A stretch of DNA of 64,000 nt from Burkholderiales bacterium (GCA_016703325.1 JADJCH010000001.1:62001-126000); one strand, 5' to 3'. Counted from the first letter of the stretch, positions 1 through 9,322 are shown. Notes: a model not told the origin generated them from the sequence alone. Program-made: numbers and translations.

Positions 1-1835
1 ATGCGCTTGTTGGCCGCAGCCAGCGAGGCGGCCTCCGGCAGGCCGGCAAAGGCACGCACCGCGGCCAGCCGTTTGGGCACGTCGCCCAAGCGCTCCGGCC
101 GCAGCGCCAGCACCGCATCGACCTCCTGGGCGCTGTAGCCCTGCTCGCGCAGGTTCACCGCCAGGCGGTCCTGGAAGAAGTCGGCCAGCGCCAGGCCCGG
201 GTCCTCGATCAGCTCGCCGAAGGCCGGGATGGCGGCGGCCAGCATCTCCGGCAGCGACAGCGGCAGGTTCTTCTCCACCAGCAGGCGGATCACACCCAGT
301 GCGTGGCGGCGCAGCGCAAACGGGTCCTTGTCGCCGGTGGGCAGCTGGCCGATGCCGAACAGGCCGACCAGGGTCTCCAGCTTGTCGGCCAGCGCCAGCA
401 CCGTGCCGCTGTGGTTGCGCGGCAGCGCGTCGCCGGCAAAGCGGGGCTTGTAGTGGTCCTCGATCGCGATGGCCACCCCGTCGCGCAGGCCCTCGTGGCG
501 GGCGTAGTAGCCGCCCATGATGCCCTGCAGCTCGGGGAACTCGCCGACCATGTCGGTCAGCAGGTCGGTCTTGGCCAGCTGGGCGGCCTGGTCGACCTTG
601 TGCTCCAGCATCTGCAGCTCATCGTGCGACTGCACCGAGGCGGGCTGGTGCGCTGCGAGCTGGTGGACGATGGCGTGGCCGATGGCGCGCACGCGCTCCA
701 TGCGGTCGCCCTGGGTGCCCAGCTTGCCGTGGTACACGACCTTGGACAGGCCCGGCACGCGGCTGGCCAGGGTCTTCTTGCGGTCCTGGTCGAAGAAGAA
801 CTTGGCGTCGGCCAGGCGCGGGCGCACCACCCGCTCGTTGCCCTGCGTCACTGCGCTGGCATCGGCCGGACGGATGTTGCTGACGATGAGGAACTTGTTC
901 GTCAGCCTGCCCTCCTTGCCAGGGGTCGTATCCAGCAGCGGGAAGTACTTCTGGTTGGCCTTCATCGTCAGGATGAGGCACTCCTGCGGCACGTCGAGGA
1001 ACTCGGTCTCGAACTGGCAGGTGAGCACGTTCGGGCGCTCGACCAGCGCGGTCACCTCATCCAGCAGCGCCTCGTCCTCGATGGGCTTGAGGCCCTCGGC
1101 CGCCGCGGCGGATGCGAGCTGGCGCACGATCTCGGCGCGGCGCTCGGCGAAGCTGGCGATGACTGCGCCCTGCTCGCGCAACTGGTGCGCGTAGCTGTCG
1201 GCGTCCTCGATCGCCACCACCGGTGTGGTCGCTTCGAAGCGGTGGCCCAGCGTCTCGCGCCCGGCCTTCAGGCCCAGCGCCTCAACATGCACCACGTGCG
1301 TGCCGTGCAGCGCAACCAGCTTGTGCGCCGGGCGCACGAACTTCACGTCGCTCCAGCCGTCGGCCAGCTGGTAGGTCATGACCTTGGGGATCGGCAGCTT
1401 GGCCAGCGCCTCGTCGAGCGCCTTCTGCAGGCCCTCGGTCAGCGTGGCGCCAGGCACCACCGAGTCGAGGAACAGCGCCTCGGCCTTGCCGTCGGGCAGG
1501 CGCTGGAGGCTCGGCACGACGGAGGCGTCGGCGCCGATGGCGGCCAGCTTCTTCAGCAGCGCCGGGGTGGGCTGGCCGTCGGCCGTTAGCGCGACCGTCA
1601 CCGGCATCAGCTTCTGCTGCACCGCGCGGTCGGTCGCGCGCGAGGCCACGGCTGCGACCTGCACCGCCAGACGGCGCGGGGAGGCATAGGCAGTGACGGC
1701 GGCGTCCGCAGCGGCCAGGCCGCTGGCCTTGAGGCTGGCGGCCAGCGTGGCGGCGAAGGATTCCCCCAGCTTCTTCAGCGCCTTGGGGGGGAGTTCTTCG
1801 ACGAAGAGTTCGACGAGCAGGTTCTGCGTGGTCAT
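1..1835 (-). CDS. glyS: Glycine--tRNA ligase beta subunit (3' end outside window)
   Basis: Beta subunit of the tetrameric bacterial glycyl-tRNA synthetase, which charges tRNA-Gly together with the alpha subunit encoded at 3614-4543. The reading frame starts with MTTQNLLVELFVEELPPKAL, a typical GlyS N-terminus, and at the window edge reads AAANKR, the conserved segment near the family C-terminus. About 611 codons are visible out of a usual 690-720, so the gene runs off the left edge. Its ATG overlaps the TGA of the upstream OLD-like gene (ATGA), so the two are translationally coupled. Normally glyS directly follows glyQ; here a nuclease gene separates them. The identification is firm. Confidence 0.96.
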   Translation of the reverse strand, partial: MTTQNLLVELFVEELPPKALKKLGESFAATLAASLKASGLAAADAAVTAYASPRRLAVQVAAVASRATDRAVQQKLMPVTVALTADGQPTPALLKKLAAIGADASVVPSLQRLPDGKAEALFLDSVVPGATLTEGLQKALDEALAKLPIPKVMTYQLADGWSDVKFVRPAHKLVALHGTHVVHVEALGLKAGRETLGHRFEATTPVVAIEDADSYAHQLREQGAVIASFAERRAEIVRQLASAAAAEGLKPIEDEALLDEVTALVERPNVLTCQFETEFLDVPQECLILTMKANQKYFPLLDTTPGKEGRLTNKFLIVSNIRPADASAVTQGNERVVRPRLADAKFFFDQDRKKTLASRVPGLSKVVYHGKLGTQGDRMERVRAIGHAIVHQLAAHQPASVQSHDELQMLEHKVDQAAQLAKTDLLTDMVGEFPELQGIMGGYYARHEGLRDGVAIAIEDHYKPRFAGDALPRNHSGTVLALADKLETLVGLFGIGQLPTGDKDPFALRRHALGVIRLLVEKNLPLSLPEMLAAAIPAFGELIEDPGLALADFFQDRLAVNLREQGYSAQEVDAVLALRPERLGDVPKRLAAVRAFAGLPEAASLAAANKR

Positions 1836-3577
1836 GGATGGTCGTGGGATTTGGCGCGGCTTGCGACGTCTTGGATTGAATCGAGAACCGAGATCACTTC
1901 GGGTGCAATGTCGTCCGGATGTTGGTGCTCGATCAGCGTGTAGTAGGAGCCATTTTCAGGCACCCGTATGTCTTGTACCTTGTCGCGGTAACGTTTCAGA
2001 ATCTGCGGTAATACCTGTTCGCTGGATTTTCTGTCGGGAGACCAGAGATCCTCGCCCAACGTCTTGAGCGCCTGCTCGATTTCCGTGATGGCGTTACGCA
2101 TGGCGTCCTGCCGATGCTGCGCTTCGGCAATCTCGATCAGATCCTCCTGCGAAACGCCGCCTGCGAAGTTCAGCAGTACCTCGGGGGATGCGAAATAATT
2201 TTCTATTTCCCTGCGCTGCCATTGCAGATCCAAGAGTCCGAATTGCTGGCCTTGCGGTGCTATGTCCAAACGATCGAATAGTGCCAAGCCGATCAGGTCA
2301 GAATTTGCTTCCCTGACAGCATTGAAATGCACACGAGCCTGCGATGGGACATTGCTGCTCAGGTAATGTACAAAGGGCTTTTTCAGAGCGGATCGGGCTG
2401 GATGGTTCAGCACTCGCGCCCAAGCCTGAAGGATGGCCAAGTCCGTACTGCCTTCCAGATATAGAACCCACCCGGATATTTCGGCCTGAATATAGTGCTC
2501 GAATCCAAAATCCCGCAATGCCTTGAGCACCTGTGAGCCTTGTCTGCCGGAGACGACATGGGGCTTGCCAACGAAGGCAATCACGGTGTCGCGTTCCACC
2601 GCCTCGTTGAGCACGACTTCCGAGTGGCTGGCACATACCACTTGGCTGCCATGCTGGCGGGCGATCTCGGTCAGCAGATGGTAGGTCTGGCGTTGTCGGA
2701 GTATTTCCAGGTGGGCGTCAGGCTCGTCGAGCATCAGCACGGCGCCGGGCTTCAGATACAGATACACCAGCAGGTGCAAGGTCTGTAGCATGCCCAGACC
2801 GGCGGAGGTCAGGGGCAGGCGTGTCTTGCCGTCCTGTGCCGTGTAGTCCACTTCCAGAGTACCCAGCTGGCTGATGAACACGGGGTCGTTGAGCGTGATG
2901 CCAAACAGCATCTTCATGTGGCTGACGATGCTCAGCCAATTTTCCTTGCTGCGCTCGAAGACGGAATAGCACAGGTTGCGCAATACCTCGCCGCTGCGGC
3001 CATTGCCCAGCAGTACCTCGACTCTGCCTGGCTGTAGCAGGGCCTCGTCCATCAAGAGACCACTGATGGGCGGCAGGAACGCTAGGTTGATCTCGGCCAG
3101 CTCCGCCGTCGGCACTGGCATGCGGGCCGGTTTGTCGGAATTGTCCAGCCTGAGGGGCCGGCAATAGAAATACTCTTCGCTTGCGAACTCGAACTCGAAG
3201 CCGCACGACCAAGGGTTGCCATGCCGATCCACACCATCGACGATGATTTCGATGTGGACATTGCGCACCTTCGTCTTGTCTTCCTCGCGATAACCTTCGC
3301 GAACCTTCAGGTCTTTCCACAAGGCGTTCGACGAGGGCAAGGGGACGTACACCAGATCCTTGCGGCCAATCGTGATGGCTTTGGCAGAGTCCTTCCTGCC
3401 GCTGGCGGCCGGGCGCTTGGCCAGCCATTGCTTGCAGCCTGCGTCCCACAGTGCCAAGGCCTGCAGTGCGGTGGTCTTGCCCGAGTTGTTCGGGCCGATG
3501 AACACCACCGACTGGCGCAGGTCGATCTCTGCGGTGTCGAACCGCTTGAAATTCTTGATGCGCAGCTTGGTCAGCAT
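1832..3577 (-). CDS. OLD-family ATP-dependent endonuclease-like protein (AAA ATPase + Toprim)
   Basis: A 581-residue protein with an SMC/RecF-like ABC ATPase half and a C-terminal Toprim nuclease half. Visible motifs are Walker A GPNNSGKTT (28-36), a signature-like LTSAGLGML (256-264), Walker B LMLDEPDAHLE (281-291), the switch histidine in CASHSE (318), then Toprim YLEGSTD (Glu375) and FDRLD (Asp435/Asp438). This is the architecture of OLD proteins, of which P2 Old and GajA of Gabija are characterised. No UvrD-like helicase is adjacent, so it is not a Gabija pair and resembles stand-alone class 1 OLD. It sits 36 bp after glyQ and overlaps glyS by 4 bp. Its base composition is visibly more AT-rich than its neighbours, which suggests acquisition by transfer. 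A defence role is inferred. Confidence 0.85.
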   Translation of the reverse strand: MLTKLRIKNFKRFDTAEIDLRQSVVFIGPNNSGKTTALQALALWDAGCKQWLAKRPAASGRKDSAKAITIGRKDLVYVPLPSSNALWKDLKVREGYREEDKTKVRNVHIEIIVDGVDRHGNPWSCGFEFEFASEEYFYCRPLRLDNSDKPARMPVPTAELAEINLAFLPPISGLLMDEALLQPGRVEVLLGNGRSGEVLRNLCYSVFERSKENWLSIVSHMKMLFGITLNDPVFISQLGTLEVDYTAQDGKTRLPLTSAGLGMLQTLHLLVYLYLKPGAVLMLDEPDAHLEILRQRQTYHLLTEIARQHGSQVVCASHSEVVLNEAVERDTVIAFVGKPHVVSGRQGSQVLKALRDFGFEHYIQAEISGWVLYLEGSTDLAILQAWARVLNHPARSALKKPFVHYLSSNVPSQARVHFNAVREANSDLIGLALFDRLDIAPQGQQFGLLDLQWQRREIENYFASPEVLLNFAGGVSQEDLIEIAEAQHRQDAMRNAITEIEQALKTLGEDLWSPDRKSSEQVLPQILKRYRDKVQDIRVPENGSYYTLIEHQHPDDIAPEVISVLDSIQDVASRAKSHDHP

Positions 3578-3613
3578 GGCAGGGCTCTGGGGCTGGGTCT
3601 AAGCTGAAGCCGC

Positions 3614-4543
3614 TCAGGCCGCTTTCTTGGCGGTTTCGGCGTCGATCTTCGCGATCACTTCATCGGCCCAGGCCTTCGGCGCCATCGGGAAGCCCAGGCG
3701 CTTGCGGCTGTCCAGGTAGGCGGCGGCCACGCTGCGGGCCAGGTTGCGGATGCGACCGATGTAGGCGGCGCGTTCGGTCACCGAGATGGCGCCGCGTGCG
3801 TCCAGCAGGTTGAAGGTGTGCGCGGCCTTGAGCACCTGCTCGTAGGCCGGCAGCGCCAGCTGCTGCTCCATCAGGGCCTTGGCGTTGCCCTCGTGGGCAC
3901 CGAAGGCAGTGAGCAGGAATTCGACGTTGCTGTGCTCGAAGTTGTAGGTCGACTGCTCCACCTCGTTCTGGTGGAACACGTCGCCGTATTTCAGGCCATC
4001 GGCATAGACCAGGTCGTAGACGTTCTCCACGCCCTGCAGGTACATCGCCAGGCGTTCCAGGCCGTAGGTGATCTCGCCGGTGATGGGTTTGCAGTCGATG
4101 CCGCCGACCTGCTGGAAGTAGGTGAACTGGGTCACCTCCATGCCGTTGAGCCAGACTTCCCAGCCCAGGCCCCAGGCGCCCAGCGTGGGGTTCTCCCAGT
4201 CGTCCTCGACGAAGCGGATGTCGTTCTTCTTCAGGTCAAAGCCCAGGGCTTCCAGCGAGCCCAGGTACAGCTCCAGGATGTCGGCCGGCGCGGGTTTCAG
4301 GACCACCTGGTACTGGTAGTAGTGCTGCAGGCGGTTGGGGTTCTCGCCGTAGCGGCCGTCCTTGGGGCGGCGGCTGGGCTGCACGTAGGCGGCCTTCCAG
4401 GGCTCCGGCCCCAGCGCGCGCAGGAAGGTGGCGGTGTGGCTGGTGCCGGCGCCGACTTCCATGTCGTAGGGCTGCAGCAGGGCGCAGCCCTGGCGGTCCC
4501 AGTAGTCCTGCAGGCGGAGGATCAGTTGCTGGAAGGTCAGCAT
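3614..4543 (-). CDS. glyQ: Glycine--tRNA ligase alpha subunit
   Basis: Catalytic alpha subunit of heterotetrameric glycyl-tRNA synthetase (class II aaRS), 309 residues, the usual family length. It begins MLTFQQLILRLQDYWDRQGC and contains motif-type segments such as QPSRRPKDGRYGENPNRLQ, the ENPTLGAWGLGWEVW block and GGIDCKPITGEITYGLERL, all hallmarks of GlyQ. It is first in a glyQ / OLD-like gene / glyS order on the minus strand, so expression of glyS probably depends on read-through across the inserted nuclease gene. Confidence 0.98.
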   Translation of the reverse strand: MLTFQQLILRLQDYWDRQGCALLQPYDMEVGAGTSHTATFLRALGPEPWKAAYVQPSRRPKDGRYGENPNRLQHYYQYQVVLKPAPADILELYLGSLEALGFDLKKNDIRFVEDDWENPTLGAWGLGWEVWLNGMEVTQFTYFQQVGGIDCKPITGEITYGLERLAMYLQGVENVYDLVYADGLKYGDVFHQNEVEQSTYNFEHSNVEFLLTAFGAHEGNAKALMEQQLALPAYEQVLKAAHTFNLLDARGAISVTERAAYIGRIRNLARSVAAAYLDSRKRLGFPMAPKAWADEVIAKIDAETAKKAA

Positions 4544-4674
4544 GGCAGACGGCGGACCGGTCGGGTCCGCGGTTCAGGGGTGGTGAAGGCGCCGAGGTCG
4601 CCTGTGCGTTCGGCGAACTCTGGATTCTAGGAGGCCGGCCGAGGGTTTCCTGAACAGCCGCTCTGCCCAGGTGC

Positions 4675-5550
4675 CTAGAGAGGGCTGCGTCCGGCGGGCC
4701 GATACAGCGAGGCGTCCAGCAGTTCACCCGGGGCGGACGGCGGCAGCGCGTCCGGCGCCGTGTCCGGCAGGAGCTGGGTGGCCTGACCCGGCCAGTGGTC
4801 GATGCGGTGCACCCGCCGGCTGCCGTGCCGCAGCTGGGCCAGTTCACGCTTCAGGGCGAGTTCGCGGGTGTCGGGCATCAGGCGGCGTGCCTGTCGCAGG
4901 ATGCGGGCCTGCTCGCGCAGGCTGGCCAGGCGTTCGCGTTCACCGGCGCGCTTGCGCTGGCGCAGGAACTGGGCGGCCAGCACCACCGCCCGGCGGCCGG
5001 TGGCGCTGTTGGTGCGGGGCAGCTTGACGGCCCGGCCGTTGTGCAGCTCCAGGGCCAGGTAGCAACTGCCCAGGGGGCGGCCCCAGGGCTGTGGCAGCCA
5101 GGGTGGCCGGGCACCCAGCGCCCGTTCGACCAGGTGCACCCGCGCGATCTGCAGCATCGGCAGGCGGCGGATGCTGCGGCGCCAGCCGCGCCGCCAGGCC
5201 ACCTGCCAGGGGCTCACCGCCACACATTCCCAGGTGCGCAGCTCCCAGACCAGGGTGGCCAGCAGCACGGCCGCACAGGGCAGCAACAGCAGCGGGTGCA
5301 GCAGCACCGCCGAGGCCGCCAGTGCGGCGCCCAGGCCCAGGCCGGCCCAAGTGCGGCGCACTTCGGGTGCAGACAGGGTCCAGAGCGAGCGCTGGTAGAA
5401 CACCGTGTCGTCCACCTGCGACACCAGCGGATCGACCCGCAGCCACCAGTGCCGCCAGGCCTGCGCGCACAGCTGCTCCAGGAGGACGGCCCCTGCGGCC
5501 GCGCCCAAGGCGGTACCGATCAGACGCAGGATTTCCGCGGTGGCACTCAC
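4675..5550 (-). CDS. Membrane protein of unknown function
   Basis: I do not recognise this family. The preferred start is the GTG at 5550, because it overlaps the TGA of the upstream nucleotidyltransferase gene as GTGA; an ATG at 5619 would overlap that gene by about 70 bp. The resulting protein of 291 residues has a hydrophobic helix near its N-terminus (around ILRLIGTALGAAAGAVLLE). A second hydrophobic stretch (LGAALAASAVLLHPLLLLPCAAVLLATLVW) is long enough for one or two passes. A basic cytosolic C-terminal half follows, with predicted coiled-coil character around the Arg/Glu-rich segment. The middle contains ALELHNGRAVKLPR, reminiscent of PH-like membrane proteins, but that is only an impression. 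Confidence 0.7.
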   Translation of the reverse strand: MSATAEILRLIGTALGAAAGAVLLEQLCAQAWRHWWLRVDPLVSQVDDTVFYQRSLWTLSAPEVRRTWAGLGLGAALAASAVLLHPLLLLPCAAVLLATLVWELRTWECVAVSPWQVAWRRGWRRSIRRLPMLQIARVHLVERALGARPPWLPQPWGRPLGSCYLALELHNGRAVKLPRTNSATGRRAVVLAAQFLRQRKRAGERERLASLREQARILRQARRLMPDTRELALKRELAQLRHGSRRVHRIDHWPGQATQLLPDTAPDALPPSAPGELLDASLYRPAGRSPL

Positions 5551-6335
5551 GGCGTCTTCTCGGAAGGTGGGGGCGGGGTCGGATGGGGCGAGTTCTGCAG
5601 CGTCTGCAACGCTTGCCACTGGGCCGGTGTGCCGACGTTTTCCCAGCGACCGACGTAGGTCTGCAGGCTGATTTGTTGCCCGGCCATGGCCGTGCGCAGC
5701 AGTGGACCCAACGGTGCGCGCCGCCCTGCCGGCAGTCCCTGAAACAGGTCGGCACGCATCAACGCCAGGTTGGCGTAGGTCTGCCTCTCGCTCGGGTCGT
5801 CCGACAGGCGCCCAACGACAGCGTCGCCGCTCAAGGATGGCAGCGGTTCGCCCTGGGCGAAATCTCCGTTCGGATGGAACTCCGGGTTCGGCACCATCCA
5901 GAGATGGGCCTGCAGGCGACTGTCGATGAAACGACGGGCGAAACCACCGTCGAAGTGGAAGTCAGGGGCCCAGATGTCGGCAGACACCACCCAGAAGGCC
6001 TCGCGTCCACCTTCGGTGAGCCAGGGCAGCACGGTGGCGATGCCGCCGGCCGTCTCCAGTGCACCGCCCCAGTCCTGGCCTTCGGTGGAGTACCGCAGGG
6101 TCAGCCCGAAGCGGCTGCCGTCGCCCAGCGTGGCGGGGAATTGCGCCTCCAGCCAGGCGGTGTTGATCACCACCTCCCGCACCCCGTCGCGCGCCAGCGC
6201 CAGCAGGTGCCATTCGATCAGCGGCCGGCCCAGCACCGGCAACAGCGGCTTGGGCGTGTGGTCGGTGAGTGGGCGCATGCGCTCGCCGCGACCGGCCGCC
6301 AGCACGATGGCCCGCAGCGCAGGCGCCGCTCGCAT
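5547..6335 (-). CDS. MurU-like sugar-1-phosphate nucleotidyltransferase
   Basis: Nucleotidyltransferase of the NTP_transferase fold. The signature LAAGRGERMRPLT lies at residues 12-24 and is followed by the sugar-phosphate-binding lysine in TPKPLLPV. The metal-binding aspartate is probably in VVSADIW. Length (262 residues) and the ending around GRWENVGTPAQWQAL match MurU, which makes UDP-MurNAc from MurNAc-1-phosphate in anabolic peptidoglycan recycling. In Pseudomonas the partner kinase AmgK is adjacent; it is not visible here, so the exact sugar is inferred. An in-frame GTG at 6380 would add 15 residues that lack family similarity, so I chose the ATG at 6335. It overlaps the following membrane-protein gene by 4 bp. 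Confidence 0.85.
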   Translation of the reverse strand: MRAAPALRAIVLAAGRGERMRPLTDHTPKPLLPVLGRPLIEWHLLALARDGVREVVINTAWLEAQFPATLGDGSRFGLTLRYSTEGQDWGGALETAGGIATVLPWLTEGGREAFWVVSADIWAPDFHFDGGFARRFIDSRLQAHLWMVPNPEFHPNGDFAQGEPLPSLSGDAVVGRLSDDPSERQTYANLALMRADLFQGLPAGRRAPLGPLLRTAMAGQQISLQTYVGRWENVGTPAQWQALQTLQNSPHPTPPPPSEKTP

Positions 6336-6418
6336 GCCATCGGGCGAGGTGGGGGGATCGGTCGAAATCAGGGTTTGCACGACCCTTTCAGTTTAGGGCC
6401 GGCCGGTCGGAAACCGAC

Positions 6419-7003
6419 TCAGAGGGGAGCCCCCAAACCAATGGGCGCCGGTGCATGGTTGACGATGAAGCTGAAAAGTTTCTCGTATTCCGCCTCCGGC
6501 TTGTGTCCGGTGAGGGGGTCGCGGTTCTCTGCGAAGGCCGCGTCCAGCTGTTTCCAGTCCTCTTCCTGAAGCACCTCCAGGGCCAGCGGCATGATCACGT
6601 CCTCTTCCAGGCGCATGTGGGCGCGGTAGAACTCCAGGTAGCGGTCCACCGCCGTCGCGAAGTCCTGGGCACGGGAGTCGCCCATCATTTCGTAGGCGGT
6701 CAGTGCATGCTCCAGATCGCGGATGGCCTGTTCACCCCGGGCATGGTCGCGGTCCAGCTTGTCCAGCGCCTCGGCTGCCTGGTCGGTGCGATGGCGGATG
6801 GCCGGGAACAGCAGCTCGGTCTCCTTGCGGTGGTGCAGGCGCTCCGGGTACTCGTCGATGTAGAACAACATGGCGCGCAGCACGGCAAACGGCGGCGGCA
6901 CGCCCTTGCGGCGGTGCTCGCTGAGCAACATGCTGATGGAGCTCAACATGGCGGCAAGGGCCTGATGCTCGTCACGGATGACCTGGAAGGAGGGGTGGCT
7001 CAT
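6419..7003 (-). CDS. Hemerythrin/HHE cation-binding domain protein
   Basis: A 194-residue all-helical protein of the hemerythrin-like (HHE) family, which binds a non-haem di-iron centre and can sense or buffer oxygen, NO or iron. Candidate ligands are His13 (DEHQAL), His57/58 with Glu61 (HHRKETELLF), His87 (RDHARGE), and His129 with Glu133 (HMRLEEDVIMP), in the order expected for the family. The ATG at 7003 follows a clear AAGGAGG element (GGAAGGAGGGGTGGCTC region on the complement is inside the gene; upstream signal is weaker). The gene diverges from tkt, and a near-perfect FNR/Anr box lies between them, which fits oxygen-responsive control. Confidence 0.88.
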   Translation of the reverse strand: MSHPSFQVIRDEHQALAAMLSSISMLLSEHRRKGVPPPFAVLRAMLFYIDEYPERLHHRKETELLFPAIRHRTDQAAEALDKLDRDHARGEQAIRDLEHALTAYEMMGDSRAQDFATAVDRYLEFYRAHMRLEEDVIMPLALEVLQEEDWKQLDAAFAENRDPLTGHKPEAEYEKLFSFIVNHAPAPIGLGAPL

Positions 7004-7141
7004 GGTGGTTCTGCGGTGCCCGCGTGAAGTTGGGGGTCCGTCGCGAGGTCATGGCGCCACCCGTTGGAACTGCTCGCAATCCGGGGGTGCGCCACGGTTG
7101 CGCGACACCCCTGCAGACTGTCACTGCAACGCATTTTTGTC

Positions 7142-7155
7142 TTGATTCGGGTCAA
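7142..7155. promoter_or_regulatory. FNR/Anr-type box between hemerythrin gene and tkt
   Basis: The 14-mer TTGATTCGGGTCAA matches the FNR consensus TTGAT-N4-ATCAA at nine of ten defined positions. Its centre lies about 145 bp from the hemerythrin start and about 122 bp from the tkt start. An overlapping GTCAA-GG-TTGAC inverted repeat follows at 7151-7162. Hemerythrin genes are common members of FNR/Anr regulons, so that gene is the likelier target; this is inference. Confidence 0.6.
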
Positions 7156-7270
7156 GGTTGACGCAGGGGGGTGCGCGTCGCGTTGGAGCCCGCAGCGTGA
7201 CGGCTCTGGCCGGCCTGCCTGCGCGGGCCGGTAAAATTCCAGGTTTTCCTTCCTGATCGACGATCCGCCC

Positions 7271-9322
7271 ATGGCCGCTCAAGACACTCCCTCCTCCCAA
7301 CAGCTGGCCAACGCGATCCGTGCGCTGGCGATGGACGCCGTACAGCAGGCCAACTCCGGGCACCCCGGTGCGCCGATGGGGATGGCGGACATGGCGGTGG
7401 CGCTGTGGACCCGCCACTTGAAGCACAACCCGGCCAACCCGCAGTGGGCCGACCGCGACCGCTTCGTTCTGTCCAACGGCCATGCGTCGATGCTGATCTA
7501 CGCGCTGTTGCACCTGAGCGGCTACGACCTCCCGATCGAGGAGCTGCGCAACTTCCGCCAGATGCACAGCAAGACGCCGGGGCACCCGGAAGTCGGCATC
7601 ACTCCGGGGGTGGAGACCACCACCGGCCCGCTGGGCCAGGGCATCACCAACGCGGTGGGACTGGCGCTGGCCGAGAAGCTGCTGGCCAGCGAGTTCAACC
7701 GCGACGGTCACGCCATCGTTGACCACCGCACCTACACCTTCCTCGGCGATGGCTGCCTGATGGAGGGCATCAGCCACGAGGCCTGCGCGCTGGCCGGCGC
7801 CTGGAAGCTCAACAAGCTGATTGCGCTTTACGACGACAACGGCATCTCGATCGACGGGCAGGTGGCGCCCTGGTTCATCGACGACACCGCCCAACGCTTT
7901 GCCGCGTACGGCTGGAACGTGATTGGCCCGGTGGATGGGCATGACGCCGACGCGGTGGCCGCGGCCATCGCCAGCGCCCGCAGCAGTGCCGACAAGCCCA
8001 GCCTGGTGATCTGCAAGACCGCCATCGGCAAGGGTTCTCCCAACCGCGCCAACACCGCCAAGGCCCATGGTGAACCGCTGGGCGCCGAGGAAATCAAGCT
8101 CACCCGCGAGGCGCTGGGCTGGAGTGCCGAGCCCTTCGTGATCCCGGCCGACGTGGCTGCTGCCTGGAACGCCCAGGCCGCCGGTGCCGCCGCCGAAGCC
8201 GCCTGGGACGAGCGCTTCGCCGCCTACACCGCCGCCTTCCCCGAACTGGCCGCGGAGTTCACCCGCCGCATGGCCGGCGCGCTGCCGACCGACTTTGCCG
8301 AGATCGCGGTGGAGGTCGTGGCCGGTGCGCATGAGAAGGGCGAAACCGTGGCCAGCCGCAAGGCCAGCCAGATCGCGCTGGAGCTGTTCACAGCTCGCCT
8401 GCCCGAGTTGCTGGGCGGCTCGGCCGACCTGACCGGCTCCAACCTGACCAACACCCCGTCCACGCCCAACCTGCGTTTCGATGCTGCGGGCGCGGTGGTG
8501 AAGAACGAAGCGGGCCGGGGCGGGCGCCACATCAACTACGGCGTGCGCGAATTCGGCATGGCCGCGATCATGAACGGCGTGGCTCTGCACGGCGGCTACA
8601 TCCCCTACGGCGGCACCTTCCTGACCTTCAGCGATTACAGCCGCAACGCCATCCGCATGGCGGCGCTGATGAAGCTGCGGGTCGTGCACGTTTTCACCCA
8701 CGACTCCATCGGGCTGGGCGAGGACGGCCCGACCCACCAGTCCGTCGAACATGCCGCCAGCCTGCGCCTGATCCCCGGGCTGGATGTCTGGCGCCCGGCC
8801 GACACCTGCGAGACCGCGGTGGCATGGACGATGGCACTGGCCAACAAGAACCGCCCCAGCGCGCTGCTGCTGAGCCGCCAGAACCTGCCCTACGCACCCA
8901 AGACCGACGCCGACGTCATCACCCGCGGCGCCTACATCCTGGCCGAGCCCGGCGAAGTGGGCTTCAAGGAAGGCAAGAAGGCCAAGGCGGTGATCGTGGC
9001 CACCGGCTCCGAGGTACAGCTGGCGCTGCATGCCCAGGCGGAGCTGGCCAAGCTGAAGATCCCGGTGCGGGTGGTCTCGATGCCCTGCACCTCGGTGTTC
9101 GACCGCCAGGACCTCCAGTACAAGAAGGAAGTGCTGCCGTCCAAGCTGCCGCGCATCGCGGTGGAGGCAGGCGTCACCGACTTCTGGTGGAAGTACGGTT
9201 GCGCTGCGGTGATCGGCATCGACAGCTACGGTGAGTCCGCCCCGGCCGGCGTGCTGTTCAAACACTTCGGCTTCACCGCGGACAACATCGTTGCCACCGT
9301 GCGAAAAGTGCTTTCGAAGTAA
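7271..9322 (+). CDS. tkt: Transketolase
   Basis: Thiamine-diphosphate enzyme that moves two-carbon ketol units between sugar phosphates in the pentose phosphate and Calvin pathways. The 683-residue length is typical. Seen in sequence are the N-terminal SGHPGAPMGMADM block, the TPP/Mg motif GDGCLMEGISHEA, the pyrimidine-domain segment HDSIGLGEDGPTHQ and a C-terminal domain with VATGSEVQLAL. It is followed 133 bp later by gap in the same direction. The tkt-gap order occurs in many betaproteobacteria, where pgk often follows; pgk is absent here. Confidence 0.98.
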   Translation: MAAQDTPSSQQLANAIRALAMDAVQQANSGHPGAPMGMADMAVALWTRHLKHNPANPQWADRDRFVLSNGHASMLIYALLHLSGYDLPIEELRNFRQMHSKTPGHPEVGITPGVETTTGPLGQGITNAVGLALAEKLLASEFNRDGHAIVDHRTYTFLGDGCLMEGISHEACALAGAWKLNKLIALYDDNGISIDGQVAPWFIDDTAQRFAAYGWNVIGPVDGHDADAVAAAIASARSSADKPSLVICKTAIGKGSPNRANTAKAHGEPLGAEEIKLTREALGWSAEPFVIPADVAAAWNAQAAGAAAEAAWDERFAAYTAAFPELAAEFTRRMAGALPTDFAEIAVEVVAGAHEKGETVASRKASQIALELFTARLPELLGGSADLTGSNLTNTPSTPNLRFDAAGAVVKNEAGRGGRHINYGVREFGMAAIMNGVALHGGYIPYGGTFLTFSDYSRNAIRMAALMKLRVVHVFTHDSIGLGEDGPTHQSVEHAASLRLIPGLDVWRPADTCETAVAWTMALANKNRPSALLLSRQNLPYAPKTDADVITRGAYILAEPGEVGFKEGKKAKAVIVATGSEVQLALHAQAELAKLKIPVRVVSMPCTSVFDRQDLQYKKEVLPSKLPRIAVEAGVTDFWWKYGCAAVIGIDSYGESAPAGVLFKHFGFTADNIVATVRKVLSK

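Noticed and set aside
303..1589. Long open frame on the plus strand over glyS
   Set aside because: It is antisense to glyS, lacks recognisable motifs and arises from the third-position GC bias of the real gene.
1832..3577. Gabija-type defence pair
   Set aside because: The OLD-like gene has no adjacent UvrD-like helicase; both neighbours are glycyl-tRNA synthetase genes.
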